A stretch of 64,000 nt of DNA, taken from contig NZ_CP101137.1 of the NCBI RefSeq assembly GCF_028473745.1, positions 7,199,501 through 7,263,500 of the forward strand, in the 5' to 3' direction. Source of the DNA: Streptomyces sp. M92. GTDB lineage: Bacteria; Actinomycetota; Actinomycetes; Streptomycetales; Streptomycetaceae. Below the pieces are notes generated by a model, which ran no database searches, was not told the origin of the DNA, and was given only the letters and a program-made list of their open reading frames with translations. Every line of letters starts with the position of its first letter. Position 1 is the stretch's first letter. Shown here one piece after another: positions 1 to 7,897 of the stretch. A program made the translations under genes and the position numbers.

Positions 1-288
1 CGGGGCGCGGCCCTGTGCTGGGCGGACGTCCTGTCCCGCCCGGTGACCCCGCTGTGGCGCACCACCGACTGGGGCTACGTCCGCTTCCACCAGGGCCGGG
101 CGGCGGCCTGGCCGCGCTACGGCCGCCGGTCACTGGCGACCTGGGTACGGCGTATCGGGGACACCTGGCCCCGGCAGGACGTCTACGCGTACTTCAACAA
201 CGACCCGAACGGTGCGGCGATCCGGGACGCACAGCTCTTCGCGAGACTGGCCCGCGCGTCAAACCTGACGGTCACCCGAACGCCCTGA
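1..288 (+). CDS. DUF72 family protein, C-terminal fragment
   Basis: The reading frame is open from base 1 to a TGA at 286-288, so only the last 95 residues are visible and the start lies outside the window. The end carries the YFNND-x2-G-x-A-x-RDA signature typical of the DUF72 (YecE-like) family, a TIM-barrel-like fold of unknown biochemical function. The motif is seen directly; the family assignment is from memory. It is followed by a 95-bp gap and a convergent GntR gene, so it ends its own transcription unit. Confidence 0.75.
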   Translation, partial: RGAALCWADVLSRPVTPLWRTTDWGYVRFHQGRAAAWPRYGRRSLATWVRRIGDTWPRQDVYAYFNNDPNGAAIRDAQLFARLARASNLTVTRTP

Positions 289-383
289 GGGGCACGGGGC
301 TGAGACATGTGCGGCTCCGCCGCGTGCGCGCGACCAGCCCCAACGCACCCACAGCCGGCGACCGGCCGAAACCACAACGGCGC

Positions 384-752
384 TCACCCCCGATAGACCG
401 CCCGCACCGCGTCCCGCACCGCGGCCACCGCGTCCTCCTCCCCCGCCCCGAGCCGCCGAGCCCGCTCGGCATACCCCTGGGCCGCGGAGGCCAGCTCCCG
501 CTCCGCCGCCGCCCCCGCGGCAGCGACGAACGTCCCGTTGCGCCCCCGCGTCTCGATCACCCCGTCCCCTTCCAGCGCCCGGTACGCCTTGGCGACCGTG
601 TTCGCGGCGAGCCCGAGGGACTCGGCCAGGCCGCGCACGGTCGGCAGCCGGTAGCCGACCGGCAGCGCCCCCGACCGCGCCTGTTCGGAGATCTGCGCCC
701 GCACCTGCTCGTAGGGCGGGGTGCCGTCATCGATGTGGATCTGCAAGGTCAC
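384..752 (-). CDS. GntR-family transcriptional regulator (YtrA-like, short)
   Basis: This 122-aa DNA-binding protein has an N-terminal winged helix (YEQVRAQI, then LPTVRGLAESLGLAANTVAKAY, written here in two parts as LPTVRGLAESLG and LAANTVAKAY) and only a short helical C-terminus without a large effector domain. That is the layout of the YtrA subgroup, which usually regulates neighbouring transporter genes. The GTG start at 752 gives the usual 'IHIDDGTPPYEQ' beginning; longer upstream frames lack GntR similarity. It is divergent from the GNAT gene at 831, with 78 bp between. No ABC transporter is adjacent in the visible part, so its target is unknown. Confidence 0.88.
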   Translation of the reverse strand: MTLQIHIDDGTPPYEQVRAQISEQARSGALPVGYRLPTVRGLAESLGLAANTVAKAYRALEGDGVIETRGRNGTFVAAAGAAAERELASAAQGYAERARRLGAGEEDAVAAVRDAVRAVYRG

Positions 753-830
753 CCGGCGATTGTCCCGTACCCCCGGGGGCCCGGAAAATGGGAGGCACCC
801 GGCGGCCCTCCCGCCGTAGCGTGCGCCCAC

Positions 831-1760
831 ATGACCGTACTCGTACGCGACCTGCGTCCCGACGATCCGGCCGACGTCGCCGCCTTCGCGCATGTCCGGC
901 ACCTCGCCCTGCCGTACCTCCTGTGGACGCCCGAGGCCGTCGTCCACCATCTCGTCCGCGCCCGCCCGCAGACCCGGAGCCGGTCCCTCGTCGTGGAGGA
1001 GGACGGGGAGACGATCGGCACGGCGCAGCTCGGGCTGGTCCACGACAGTCCGGAGCCGGGTCAGGCGTACCTCAACGTCTACGTCCGTCCGGACAGGGTC
1101 CGCCGCGGTGCCGGCGGGCTGCTGGTGCGCACGTCCGAGGAGTACCTCGGCACGGAGGGGGCGACGAAGCTGTTCGCGTGGGTGCTGGACGAGCCCGCGA
1201 ACCTCGCCTTCGCCCAACGGCACGGCTACCAGGGGCGACGCGCCGCCCACTTCCTCCGGCTGGACCTGGCCAACGCCGCCCTGCCGGACCCACCGGCCGC
1301 ACCACCCGGCGTCGAACTCGGCACCGCCGCCGACTTCGCCGACGATCCCCGCCCCTTGTTCGAACTGGACGCGGAGCTGGTGGCGGACGAACCGAGCGAC
1401 GTCGCCGTCGAGTTCACGGACTACGAAGCGTGGCTCGCGGAGACCTGGCGGCACCCGCTGCTGAACCGCGAGCTGACCACGGTCGCGGTCGTCGACGGCC
1501 GCCCCGCCGCCTTCAGCGTGGCCCACACGGACGGCGGCACCCGCTATTCGACCGCCATGACCGGCACGGTCCGGGCGCACCGCGGCCGGGGCCTGGCCAA
1601 GCTCACCAAGACCGACTCGCTGCGCCGCGCCCGCGCCGCCGGGTACACGGAGGCGTTCACCGGCAACGACACGGACAACGGCCCGATGCTCGCCGTCAAC
1701 AAGTGGCTCGGGTACGAGGTCTGCGGGACGGAGGTGCGCCATGTCCGCGAACTCGGCTGA
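831..1760 (+). CDS. Tandem GNAT-family N-acetyltransferase
   Basis: This 309-aa protein holds two GNAT folds. The first (about residues 1-145) has the acetyl-CoA loop region around VRPDRVRRGAGGLLV. The second (about 155-309) has TVRAHRGRGLAKLTK. It would transfer an acetyl group from acetyl-CoA to an unknown small-molecule or protein amine. The ATG at 831 was chosen because the fold begins directly after it; the same frame is open much further upstream but without similarity. The next gene starts inside its last codons (20-bp overlap), so the two are translationally coupled. Confidence 0.87.
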   Translation: MTVLVRDLRPDDPADVAAFAHVRHLALPYLLWTPEAVVHHLVRARPQTRSRSLVVEEDGETIGTAQLGLVHDSPEPGQAYLNVYVRPDRVRRGAGGLLVRTSEEYLGTEGATKLFAWVLDEPANLAFAQRHGYQGRRAAHFLRLDLANAALPDPPAAPPGVELGTAADFADDPRPLFELDAELVADEPSDVAVEFTDYEAWLAETWRHPLLNRELTTVAVVDGRPAAFSVAHTDGGTRYSTAMTGTVRAHRGRGLAKLTKTDSLRRARAAGYTEAFTGNDTDNGPMLAVNKWLGYEVCGTEVRHVRELG

Positions 1761-2241
1761 GGCAGTGGCGGAGGTGGACGTCGTCCTGGTCAAGGCGGGC
1801 CGTACGAAGATCCGGTACACGGGCGTGCTGCTGCACGACGACGGCACCCGTCTCGCCGTCCGCTGCCCCTGGGCCGGTGCGGGCGTCCGCGACTTCGGCT
1901 TCGTGCGCTTCGAGGCCGGCGACGTCTTCACCGAACACTACTGGCGTGACCGGTGGTACTCGGTGAAGGAGGTCCGGACGGCGGCCGGGGCGCTGAAGGG
2001 CTGGTACTGCGACATCGCCCGCCCCGCCGTGTTCGACGGCATCGAGCTGGTCGTCGAGGACCTCGACCTCGACCTGTGGCGCTCCGCGGACGGCACGGAC
2101 GTACGGCGCCTCGACGAGGACGAGTTCGCCCGGAGCGGCCTGCTGGAGCGCGACCCCGAGTCCGCCGCCGCCGCCGTGGCCGCACTGGACGAACTGGAGC
2201 GGCTGGCCCGCGGGGAGGACTTCACCGACCTGCTGGCGTGA
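1741..2241 (+). CDS. DUF402 domain protein
   Basis: This 166-aa protein shows the DUF402 signature: a W/K-rich strand (WYSVKEV), then KGWYCDIARP, an acidic DLDLDLW strand, and the LDEDEF helix. In other bacteria such domains are nucleoside di/triphosphatases or occur in RNA-associated proteins, acting through acidic metal-binding residues; the substrate here is unknown. A GGAGG ribosome site sits about 6 bases before the ATG. It overlaps the GNAT gene by 20 bp and ends 11 bp from the convergent methyltransferase, so it closes a two-gene unit. Confidence 0.82.
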   Translation: MSANSAEAVAEVDVVLVKAGRTKIRYTGVLLHDDGTRLAVRCPWAGAGVRDFGFVRFEAGDVFTEHYWRDRWYSVKEVRTAAGALKGWYCDIARPAVFDGIELVVEDLDLDLWRSADGTDVRRLDEDEFARSGLLERDPESAAAAVAALDELERLARGEDFTDLLA

Positions 2242-2252
2242 CCTCTGTCGGC

Positions 2253-2882
2253 TCACCCGGGTGTCACCACCACCGCGTACCGCTCGTCCGCCACCGCCCT
2301 GCCCCACAGTGCCGGGGCGTCCGACAGCCGCTCCAGGCGGATCCGCCCGGCGAGCGGGGCCAGGAGGGCGGTGAGCCGGTCGGCGGGTATGCCGACCGGG
2401 GTGACGGCCCCCCACACTCCCTCCACGAGGACCAGCCGGCCTCCCGGACGCAGCAACTCCCGCCAGTGCCGCAGGGCCCGGCCGGGGTCGGGCAGCGTCC
2501 ACAGCACGTGCCGGACGAGCACGGCGTCGAAGCGCTGCTCGCCCACCGGGGGCGCCTCGGCGTCACCGGTCAGAAACACCGCGTCACGACCGGCGAGTTT
2601 GGTCCTGGCCCGCTCCACCATGGCCGGTGACAGGTCGACACCGGTGACGCGGTGTCCCTGCTCGGCCGCGAGGAGCGACAGGCTGCCGGTCCCGCAGCCC
2701 AGGTCGAGGAGTTCGCCGGGCCGCTCGGGCAGCCAGGATCTCAACCGCGCGGCCCAGGCCCGGCGCACGCCGGGGTCCCGCAGGCCGTGGTCCGGCTCGT
2801 CGTCGAAGTCGGCGGCCCGTGCGTCCCAGTCGATGCCCCATGTGCTACTCAACGCGCTCGCTCCGTCACCGTCGTTGTCCAT
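2253..2882 (-). CDS. Class I SAM-dependent methyltransferase
   Basis: This 209-aa protein is a small Rossmann-fold methyltransferase. Motif I is LLDLGCGTGSLSLL (about residue 50), the acidic end of strand 2 is VTGVDLSPAM, and motif III/IV is RFDAVLVRHVLWTLPDP. It resembles UbiE/YcgJ-like enzymes, which methylate small molecules using S-adenosylmethionine. The ATG at 2882 (MDNDGDG) is the first start that keeps a reasonable length; the frame is open further upstream without similarity. The substrate cannot be read from the sequence. Confidence 0.85.
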   Translation of the reverse strand: MDNDGDGASALSSTWGIDWDARAADFDDEPDHGLRDPGVRRAWAARLRSWLPERPGELLDLGCGTGSLSLLAAEQGHRVTGVDLSPAMVERARTKLAGRDAVFLTGDAEAPPVGEQRFDAVLVRHVLWTLPDPGRALRHWRELLRPGGRLVLVEGVWGAVTPVGIPADRLTALLAPLAGRIRLERLSDAPALWGRAVADERYAVVVTPG

Positions 2883-3033
2883 GTGCCCAGGGTGACACCC
2901 GGCACTGACAACGCGGTCGGGGCGCGGGAACGTGACAACCGCCACTGACAGGGACGCATCGATGGGCAAGTCTCGGGGAAAGGGTCTACCTCCGTGAGAA
3001 CGCGGAACCCGGTGGATCCGTAAGGAGGCAGCC

Positions 3034-3168
3034 ATGCGCCGTCTGACCGTGCAGAAGCCCCTGAAGAAGACCGACGCCCGCCGTGTCCGCGAGGAGGCGG
3101 ACACGCGTCCCTCGGGACGCCCGGAGGTCCGCGAGGACATCGCGCGCACCTGGTGGCCGGACAGCTGA
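3034..3168 (+). CDS. Small conserved-type basic protein (44 aa)
   Basis: A strong AAGGAGG ribosome site at 3022-3028 precedes an ATG at 3034, opening a 44-codon frame that ends at TGA 3166-3168. The product is highly charged (MRRLTVQKPLKKTDARRVRE at the start, RTWWPDS at the end). No membrane segment or signal peptide is visible. The ribosome site, the third-position GC bias and the neat spacing argue for a real gene. Function unknown; I recall similar short proteins in other streptomycetes but cannot verify that here. Confidence 0.6.
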   Translation: MRRLTVQKPLKKTDARRVREEADTRPSGRPEVREDIARTWWPDS

Positions 3169-3192
3169 CCGGACCGGTCGCGATGAGACGCG

Positions 3193-3651
3193 TCAGAGCA
3201 GCCGCTTGCGGTAGTGGACGCGGTCGTAGGGCCCGTCCACCCGGCGCTCCACGGCCTCGTACCCGTACTTCGGGTAGATCCGCTGGTTCTCCCACATCAT
3301 GGCGTTGGTGTAGAGCCTGACCTCGGGCAGGCCCAGCGCACGCGCGTGCGCGTCCACGAACCGCAGCAGCCGCCGCCCCACGCCCGTGCCGTGCGCGTCG
3401 GGGTGGACGGCGATGCTGTCGAGGAACAGGTGGTCCGCGTACGTCTCCACGACGACGAGGCCCGCGACGCCCGTGCCGGGTCCGCCGGTGACGAACACCT
3501 TGCCCGCGGCCACGTTCGCCGCGTGGTCCGCCTCCATGGGCTGCGGCACCACGCCGATGCGCTCGATGTAGGGGCGGTAGGCGGCGTCGGTGACGGCCTT
3601 CACCACCGGTACGTCCGCGGTGACCGCCTGCCGGATCCGCTCTTCTCCCAT
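3193..3651 (-). CDS. GNAT-family N-acetyltransferase
   Basis: This 152-aa single-domain acetyltransferase shows the standard order. It begins IRQAVTADVP, has the strand-4 to helix-3 acetyl-CoA site (LDSIAVHPDAHGTGVGRRLL, about residues 82-101), and ends with a YPKYGYEAVERR motif typical of small-molecule acetylating GNATs. The ATG at 3651 places the fold at residue 5. The acceptor is unknown. It is transcribed away from the LPMO gene at 3829, leaving 177 bp for two promoters. Confidence 0.87.
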   Translation of the reverse strand: MGEERIRQAVTADVPVVKAVTDAAYRPYIERIGVVPQPMEADHAANVAAGKVFVTGGPGTGVAGLVVVETYADHLFLDSIAVHPDAHGTGVGRRLLRFVDAHARALGLPEVRLYTNAMMWENQRIYPKYGYEAVERRVDGPYDRVHYRKRLL

Positions 3652-3828
3652 GCCGCGAACGGTAGCTACCTCAGCCCAGCCTGAGCACTCCCTTAACGCG
3701 ACCATAAGGATCTCCATCACCCGCCTCCAGCAGGCGATTTCACGGTTTCTTGGGGCTAGCTTGCTGATCAACCCCACGGGTTCCGGCCCGAGTTCCACAT
3801 CCCCAGTGACCGTTTCGAGGAGTTCCCC

Positions 3829-4887
3829 ATGCCCGCACCGTCCGCGCCCCGCAGGGTCGCCGCCGTCGCCGTCGCCGGCCTCGCCCCGCTCGCCCTGACC
3901 ACCCTGGCCGCCGCTCCCGCGTCGGCGCACGGTTCGATGGGCGACCCGGTCAGCCGGGTGTCGCAGTGCCACGCCGAGGGGCCCGAGAACCCGAAGTCGG
4001 CCGCGTGCAAGGCTGCCGTCGCGGCCGGCGGCACCCAGGCGCTGTACGACTGGAACGGCATCCGCATCGGCAACGCCGCCGGCAAGCACCGGGAACTGAT
4101 CCCGGACGGCAAGCTGTGCAGCGCCAACGACCCGGCGTTCAAGGGCATGGACCTGGCCCGCGCCGACTGGCCCGCGACCAGCGTGAGCAGCGGCTCGTAC
4201 ACCTTCAAGTACCGCGTGACGGCCCCCCACAAGGGCACCTTCAAGGTGTACGTCACCAAGCCCGGCTACGACCCGTCCAAGCCGCTGGGCTGGGGCGACC
4301 TGGACCTGTCCGCCCCGGTGGCGACGGCCACCGACCCGGCGGCCTCGGGCGGTTTCTACACCTTCGCCGGCAAGCTGCCCGAGCGTTCCGGCAAGCACCT
4401 GCTGTACGCGGTGTGGCAGCGCTCGGACAGCCCGGAGGCGTTCTACTCCTGCTCCGACATCTCCTTCGGCGGAGCGGGCGGGAGCGGCGGCAACGGCACG
4501 GCGGCCGGTGACTCCGCGGACGCCGCCGCTCCGGCCCCCGAGGCGTCCGCTCCGTCCGAGGAGCAGATCGCGGCCGCCGCCGACAAGTCGACGATCGAGC
4601 ACCACGGCCACGGCGACCAGGACGCCGAGACGACGGCGGACCCGACCGACCCTGCCTCCCCGGCCCCCGGGGACGAGGCCTCGGACGCGGCTTCCGAGTC
4701 CGCCGCGGCCGGTGGGCCCAACGAGGTCAAGGCCGCCGGCGCGGGCACCGAGAACCTCGCCGAGACCGGTGGGGACAGCACCACCCCCTACATCGCGGTC
4801 GGTGGCGCCGCCGCCCTGGCCGTCGGCGCGGCCGTGATGTTCGCGTCCGTGCGCCGGCGGGCCGCCGGCGGCAGGCACAGCGGCTGA
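3829..4887 (+). CDS. Secreted AA10 lytic polysaccharide monooxygenase with sortase signal
   Basis: This 352-aa protein has a signal peptide ending ASA, then His34 as the mature N-terminus (HGSMGDP), and His134 (APHKG) as the second ligand. Together these would form the copper 'histidine brace' of AA10 LPMOs, which oxidatively cleave chitin or cellulose. Four cysteines (47, 60, 97 and about 206) could form disulfides. The catalytic domain (34-210) is followed by a long acidic Ala/Pro/Glu-rich linker, a LAETG sortase motif at 310-314 (class E type), a membrane helix and an Arg-rich tail. It is therefore probably anchored to the cell wall rather than freely secreted. No carbohydrate-binding module is present. 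Confidence 0.9.
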   Translation: MPAPSAPRRVAAVAVAGLAPLALTTLAAAPASAHGSMGDPVSRVSQCHAEGPENPKSAACKAAVAAGGTQALYDWNGIRIGNAAGKHRELIPDGKLCSANDPAFKGMDLARADWPATSVSSGSYTFKYRVTAPHKGTFKVYVTKPGYDPSKPLGWGDLDLSAPVATATDPAASGGFYTFAGKLPERSGKHLLYAVWQRSDSPEAFYSCSDISFGGAGGSGGNGTAAGDSADAAAPAPEASAPSEEQIAAAADKSTIEHHGHGDQDAETTADPTDPASPAPGDEASDAASESAAAGGPNEVKAAGAGTENLAETGGDSTTPYIAVGGAAALAVGAAVMFASVRRRAAGGRHSG

Positions 4888-4903
4888 CCCCGGTCGACGG
4901 GGG

Positions 4904-4946
4904 ACGCGGGGCTCGTCCGGCGGCTCAGGCCGGACGAGCCCCGCGT
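4904..4946. terminator. Bidirectional terminator hairpin between LPMO and lipase genes
   Basis: There are perfect 17-bp arms at 4904-4920 and 4930-4946 with a 9-nt loop, lying between two convergent stop codons (4887 and 4974). There is no T-tract, as is usual in Streptomyces. It probably ends transcription from both sides. Confidence 0.8.
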
Positions 4947-4973
4947 GGTGTTCGGCGTGGGCCGGGTGAGCCG

Positions 4974-5837
4974 TCAGTCGAAGACCGAGGCACAGGTGGT
5001 GGGCGTGGCGTGCGCAGGGTCCAGGGCGTTCGCCACTTCGTGGAAGGCGATCCGGTCGAAGAGTCCGATCGCCAGGTGCTCGGACAGGTCGACGGGGCAC
5101 AGGTCCTGCAGCAGGACGTTGCGCACCCCGGGCCCCTCCAGGAACTGGCTGCGGTACGGCGTGACCACCTGGTCGTACCGGGTGGCGAGAACGGTGTAGA
5201 GGACGCCGGGGACGGTGTCGCCGCCCTCGTTGAGCTTGGCGAGGAGGTCGGAGCCGGCGACCTGGTCGGCGAGGGCCGGGGTGTGCTCGTTCAGCAGGTC
5301 CCCGACGCCGGGGAAGTACGGCAGCAGGTTGGTGAGGCCGGACAGTGTGGTGCCGTGGTTGCTGGGCGCGATCCCCACCAGGGCGTTCACCTCGGCGGCG
5401 CCGCCGAGGAACTTGAGGTAGTACCGGGGCATCATGCCGCCCTGCGAGTGGCCGACGATGTCGGTCTCGGCCGCGCCGGTGGCGGCGAGCACCTCGTCGA
5501 CGTGGGCGGCGAGCTGCTGCGCCGACTCGTCGACCGGGCCGAGCCCGTGGAAGAACGGGACGCCGGGCAGTTGGCCGTAGTCGAGGGAGAAGACGCAGTA
5601 GCCGCGGTTCTTCAGGTAGGGGGCGAGACCCAGCCAGTTGTCGACGGAGTTCCCGAAGGTGCCGTGGACCAGGACGACGGGGCGGGGGTGCGCGGCGGAG
5701 GGCTTGCAGGAGTAGTCGTTCCAGCCGGAGCTGGGGCGTGCGTCGGCGGCGTGGGCGGTGGTGGCGGGGACCAGGGCCACCGCGGCGGTCAGCAGCAGGG
5801 CGGTCAGGGGTCGTAGCGCGCGTCTCCAGGGCAGCAT
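4974..5837 (-). CDS. Secreted triacylglycerol lipase/esterase (alpha/beta hydrolase)
   Basis: This 287-aa protein has an Arg-containing signal peptide (MLPWRRALRP, hydrophobic core, cut near THA-AD). The alpha/beta-hydrolase core shows the oxyanion strand VVLVHGTFGNS (about residue 55) and the nucleophile elbow GHSQGG (about 130). The likely acid is Asp in TRYDQVV, and the His is late in the chain (SEHLAI). Conserved cysteines (YSCKP, RGYC, DLCPVD, TTC) suggest disulfides. It matches the Streptomyces LipA-type extracellular lipases. It lies next to another secreted degradative enzyme (the LPMO). A Crp-like palindrome lies about 50 bp upstream of the start. Confidence 0.88.
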   Translation of the reverse strand: MLPWRRALRPLTALLLTAAVALVPATTAHAADARPSSGWNDYSCKPSAAHPRPVVLVHGTFGNSVDNWLGLAPYLKNRGYCVFSLDYGQLPGVPFFHGLGPVDESAQQLAAHVDEVLAATGAAETDIVGHSQGGMMPRYYLKFLGGAAEVNALVGIAPSNHGTTLSGLTNLLPYFPGVGDLLNEHTPALADQVAGSDLLAKLNEGGDTVPGVLYTVLATRYDQVVTPYRSQFLEGPGVRNVLLQDLCPVDLSEHLAIGLFDRIAFHEVANALDPAHATPTTCASVFD

Positions 5838-5884
5838 CGGGTGATCTCCTTGCGGGGCAGGGGAGTTTCGATGGCAGGACGCCC

Positions 5885-5900
5885 TGTGATCCGGATCACG
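5885..5900 (-). promoter_or_regulatory. Crp-like palindromic operator upstream of lipase gene
   Basis: TGTGATCCGGATCACG contains the perfect palindrome GTGATCCGGATCAC, matching the GTGA-N6-TCAC core of CRP/FNR-family sites. It lies 48-63 bp upstream of the lipase start on the minus strand. Binding by Crp is inferred from the pattern alone. Confidence 0.4.
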
Positions 5901-5993
5901 GGATGCTGTTCACTCGTCAAGTTACGGGCGAGTAGCACAAGTGTGAAGTTACGCGTCGGTAAAAACTTGCAGCGCTAACCGGTCCGGCCGGCG

Positions 5994-6440
5994 TCACCAG
6001 GCGGGCCGGACCGGTCCGCCCGGCGCCACCCGCAGCAGACCGTCGGCCAGCGCACGCACCCCGTCCTCACCGAGCACGTCAACCCAGGCACCCACGGCCT
6101 CCGCCGCCGCCTCCTCCGCGGCCCGCGTACAGGCCCACCCCGCCTCGGTCAGCACGACCAGCCGGGCGCGCGCGTCGGCGGGGTGCGGCCGGCGCTCGAC
6201 GAACCCCCTGCGGTCCAGCTCCTCGATCAGCTGGCTCGCGGCCTGCTTGGTCATCCCCAGGTGCGCGGCGAGGTCGGTGACCGTCGCACCGTCCGGGGCG
6301 AGCCGGGCGAAGGCGAAACCGTGCGCGGGGCGCACCCCCTCGAAGCCGCGGGCGACGACACCCTCGTGGATGCGCTGCGTGAGACCGCCGGCCGCGGCGA
6401 GCAGGCCGGCGGTCAGGGCCATGGCGTCGGAGTTCTGCAC
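5994..6440 (-). CDS. MarR-family transcriptional regulator
   Basis: This 148-aa winged-helix repressor has recognition helix region TVTDLAAHLGMTKQAASQLI (about residues 53-72) followed by the wing RRPHPADARARLV. MarR proteins bind palindromic sites as dimers and release DNA on binding phenolic ligands or on oxidation. It is divergent from the cupin gene across 98 bp that hold an array of CTTGAC/GTCAAG half-sites, so it very probably represses itself and the cupin. The start could also be the ATG 18 bp further in (MALTAG). Confidence 0.9.
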   Translation of the reverse strand: MQNSDAMALTAGLLAAAGGLTQRIHEGVVARGFEGVRPAHGFAFARLAPDGATVTDLAAHLGMTKQAASQLIEELDRRGFVERRPHPADARARLVVLTEAGWACTRAAEEAAAEAVGAWVDVLGEDGVRALADGLLRVAPGGPVRPAW

Positions 6441-6457
6441 GGTGGCATTGAAACACC

Positions 6458-6520
6458 CTTGACGTTTTGGTCAAGCAGCTTGACCATTGGTTCCGGAACT
6501 TAGTCAAGCTGCTTGACCAT
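6458..6520. promoter_or_regulatory. MarR operator array (CTTGAC/GTCAAG half-sites)
   Basis: Two near-identical palindromes, GTCAAG-CAG-CTTGAC (6470-6484) and GTCAAG-CTG-CTTGAC (6503-6517), have centres 33 bp (about three helical turns) apart. An extra CTTGAC half-site lies at 6458-6463. They fill the gap between the divergent marR and cupin genes. Direct observation; assigning them to the adjacent MarR is inference. Confidence 0.8.
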
Positions 6521-6538
6521 AGGTATTGGGGGACAGTC

Positions 6539-6913
6539 ATGCCCGTAGTCCGCTCGTCCGAAGGCGCCACCCACGAGATCCACGGCACCCGTTTCGTCTC
6601 GTACGCCGCTCCCCGCACCGGCGGCGAGGAGCTCTGCGCCTGGCGGGGTGAGATCCCGGCGGGGACGAAGGCCCCCGCGCACACCGTCAGCCGGGAGGAG
6701 GTCTTCCACCTGCTCACCGGCGAGCTGCTGGTCACCCTCGACGGCCGCACCGAGCGCGTCACCGCGGGGGACACGGTGATCGTCAACGCCGGTACCGAAT
6801 TCGCCGTCGAGAACCCCACCGACCGGACCGCGACCTCCTGGGTCACCACCTCCGTCGGCCTGACGGCGGAGCTGGCCGACGGCACGGTGCTCACTCCCCC
6901 GTGGGCCAACTGA
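6539..6913 (+). CDS. Cupin-domain protein under MarR control
   Basis: This 124-aa single-cupin protein has motif 1 around HTVSREEVFHLLTGEL (His plus Glu ligands) and motif 2 around GDTVIVNAGTEFAVEN. The second motif lacks the usual His, so metal binding is uncertain. Such small cupins often act on quinones, phenolics or sugars, or simply bind ligands. The ATG at 6539 follows a GGGGGAC ribosome site and lies immediately downstream of the second operator. Divergence from the MarR gene suggests a role in detoxifying or sensing its ligand. Confidence 0.82.
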   Translation: MPVVRSSEGATHEIHGTRFVSYAAPRTGGEELCAWRGEIPAGTKAPAHTVSREEVFHLLTGELLVTLDGRTERVTAGDTVIVNAGTEFAVENPTDRTATSWVTTSVGLTAELADGTVLTPPWAN

Positions 6914-6928
6914 CCCGCACCGGCCGCC

Positions 6929-7897
6929 TCATGCCGCCAGCGACCCCGGCATCACCGCCCGCGGCCCGAACTTGGCCCGCGCGCGGTCCGCGACCTCCTC
7001 GATCCGGCGGACCTTCTCGTCCACGGGGTCGAAGGTGAGCTGGTGGGAGGCCTGTTCGGCGGGGGCCAGCCCCTCGGCGCGCAGGGCGATCGAGCGGACC
7101 CGGGCCCGCTGGAGGCCGAGCGCCTCGTACATGTCGTACGCGGTCCGGGTCAGGGCCGCCGAGTGCGCGGTCGGTTCGGACAGGGTGCGGCTGCGGGTGG
7201 TGGCCGACCTGTCGGCGTAGCGCACGGTGAGGGTCAGGGTGCGGCAGACCTTGCCCACGGCGCGCAGCCTGGTGCCCAGTTCCTCGGCGGCCGACAGCAG
7301 GGCGCGGCGGTGGCGGCCGGGGTCGAGTTCGTCGCGGTCGAAGGGGCGGTCCGCGGCCAGCGACCGGGAGACGCCGTTGGGGACGACCCGGCCGCGGTCG
7401 ACGCCCTGCGCCTTCTCGTGCAGCTCGCGGCCGGCCCTCGCGCCGACCAGCCGCTGGAGCGTGGACAGGGGTGCGGCGGCGACCCGGCCGAGGGTGTCGA
7501 GGCCGTACTCGCACAGGGTGCGGGCGGTCGCGGTGCCGACGCCGGGCAGTGCGGCGACCGGCTTCCCGGCGAGGAACTCCCGCTCCTCGCCCTCGGCCAC
7601 CGCGCGGGTCAGCCCCGGCCGGGCGTCCCGCAGGGCCATCCGGGCCAGCATCGGGCCCGGACCGGCGCCGGTCACGCAGTCGACGCCGTACAGCGCGAGG
7701 GCGCGGACGCGGATCACCGAGGCCAGTTCCACGGCGTCCCGCCCGAAGTACCGCTCGGCGCCCCGCAGGTCGGCCAGCGCGCCGTCGGGGGGCAGCGCCT
7801 CGACGACCGGCGTGAACTCCTCCAGCAACCCGAGCAGCTGGGGCAGGGCCGCCTCGTACATGGGCGGCAGCTGGAAACGTACGCAGAGGATGGTCAT
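6929..7897 (-). CDS. Y-family DNA polymerase homologue lacking fingers and catalytic acids (ImuB/DinP-like)
   Basis: This 322-aa protein retains the Y-family thumb helix-hairpin-helix (AALPGVGTATARTLCEYGLD), the little-finger domain and a clamp-binding-like QLTF motif near the end. The N-terminus jumps from MTILCVRFQLP straight to the helix before the second active-site strand. The first catalytic Asp and about 70 residues of palm/fingers are missing, and the usual Asp-Glu pair reads Asp-Gly (PPDGALADL). It is therefore unlikely to polymerise by itself and resembles the adaptor role of ImuB. It starts inside the end of dnaE2 (ATGA overlap), so both are made together under SOS control. Confidence 0.85.
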   Translation of the reverse strand: MTILCVRFQLPPMYEAALPQLLGLLEEFTPVVEALPPDGALADLRGAERYFGRDAVELASVIRVRALALYGVDCVTGAGPGPMLARMALRDARPGLTRAVAEGEEREFLAGKPVAALPGVGTATARTLCEYGLDTLGRVAAAPLSTLQRLVGARAGRELHEKAQGVDRGRVVPNGVSRSLAADRPFDRDELDPGRHRRALLSAAEELGTRLRAVGKVCRTLTLTVRYADRSATTRSRTLSEPTAHSAALTRTAYDMYEALGLQRARVRSIALRAEGLAPAEQASHQLTFDPVDEKVRRIEEVADRARAKFGPRAVMPGSLAA

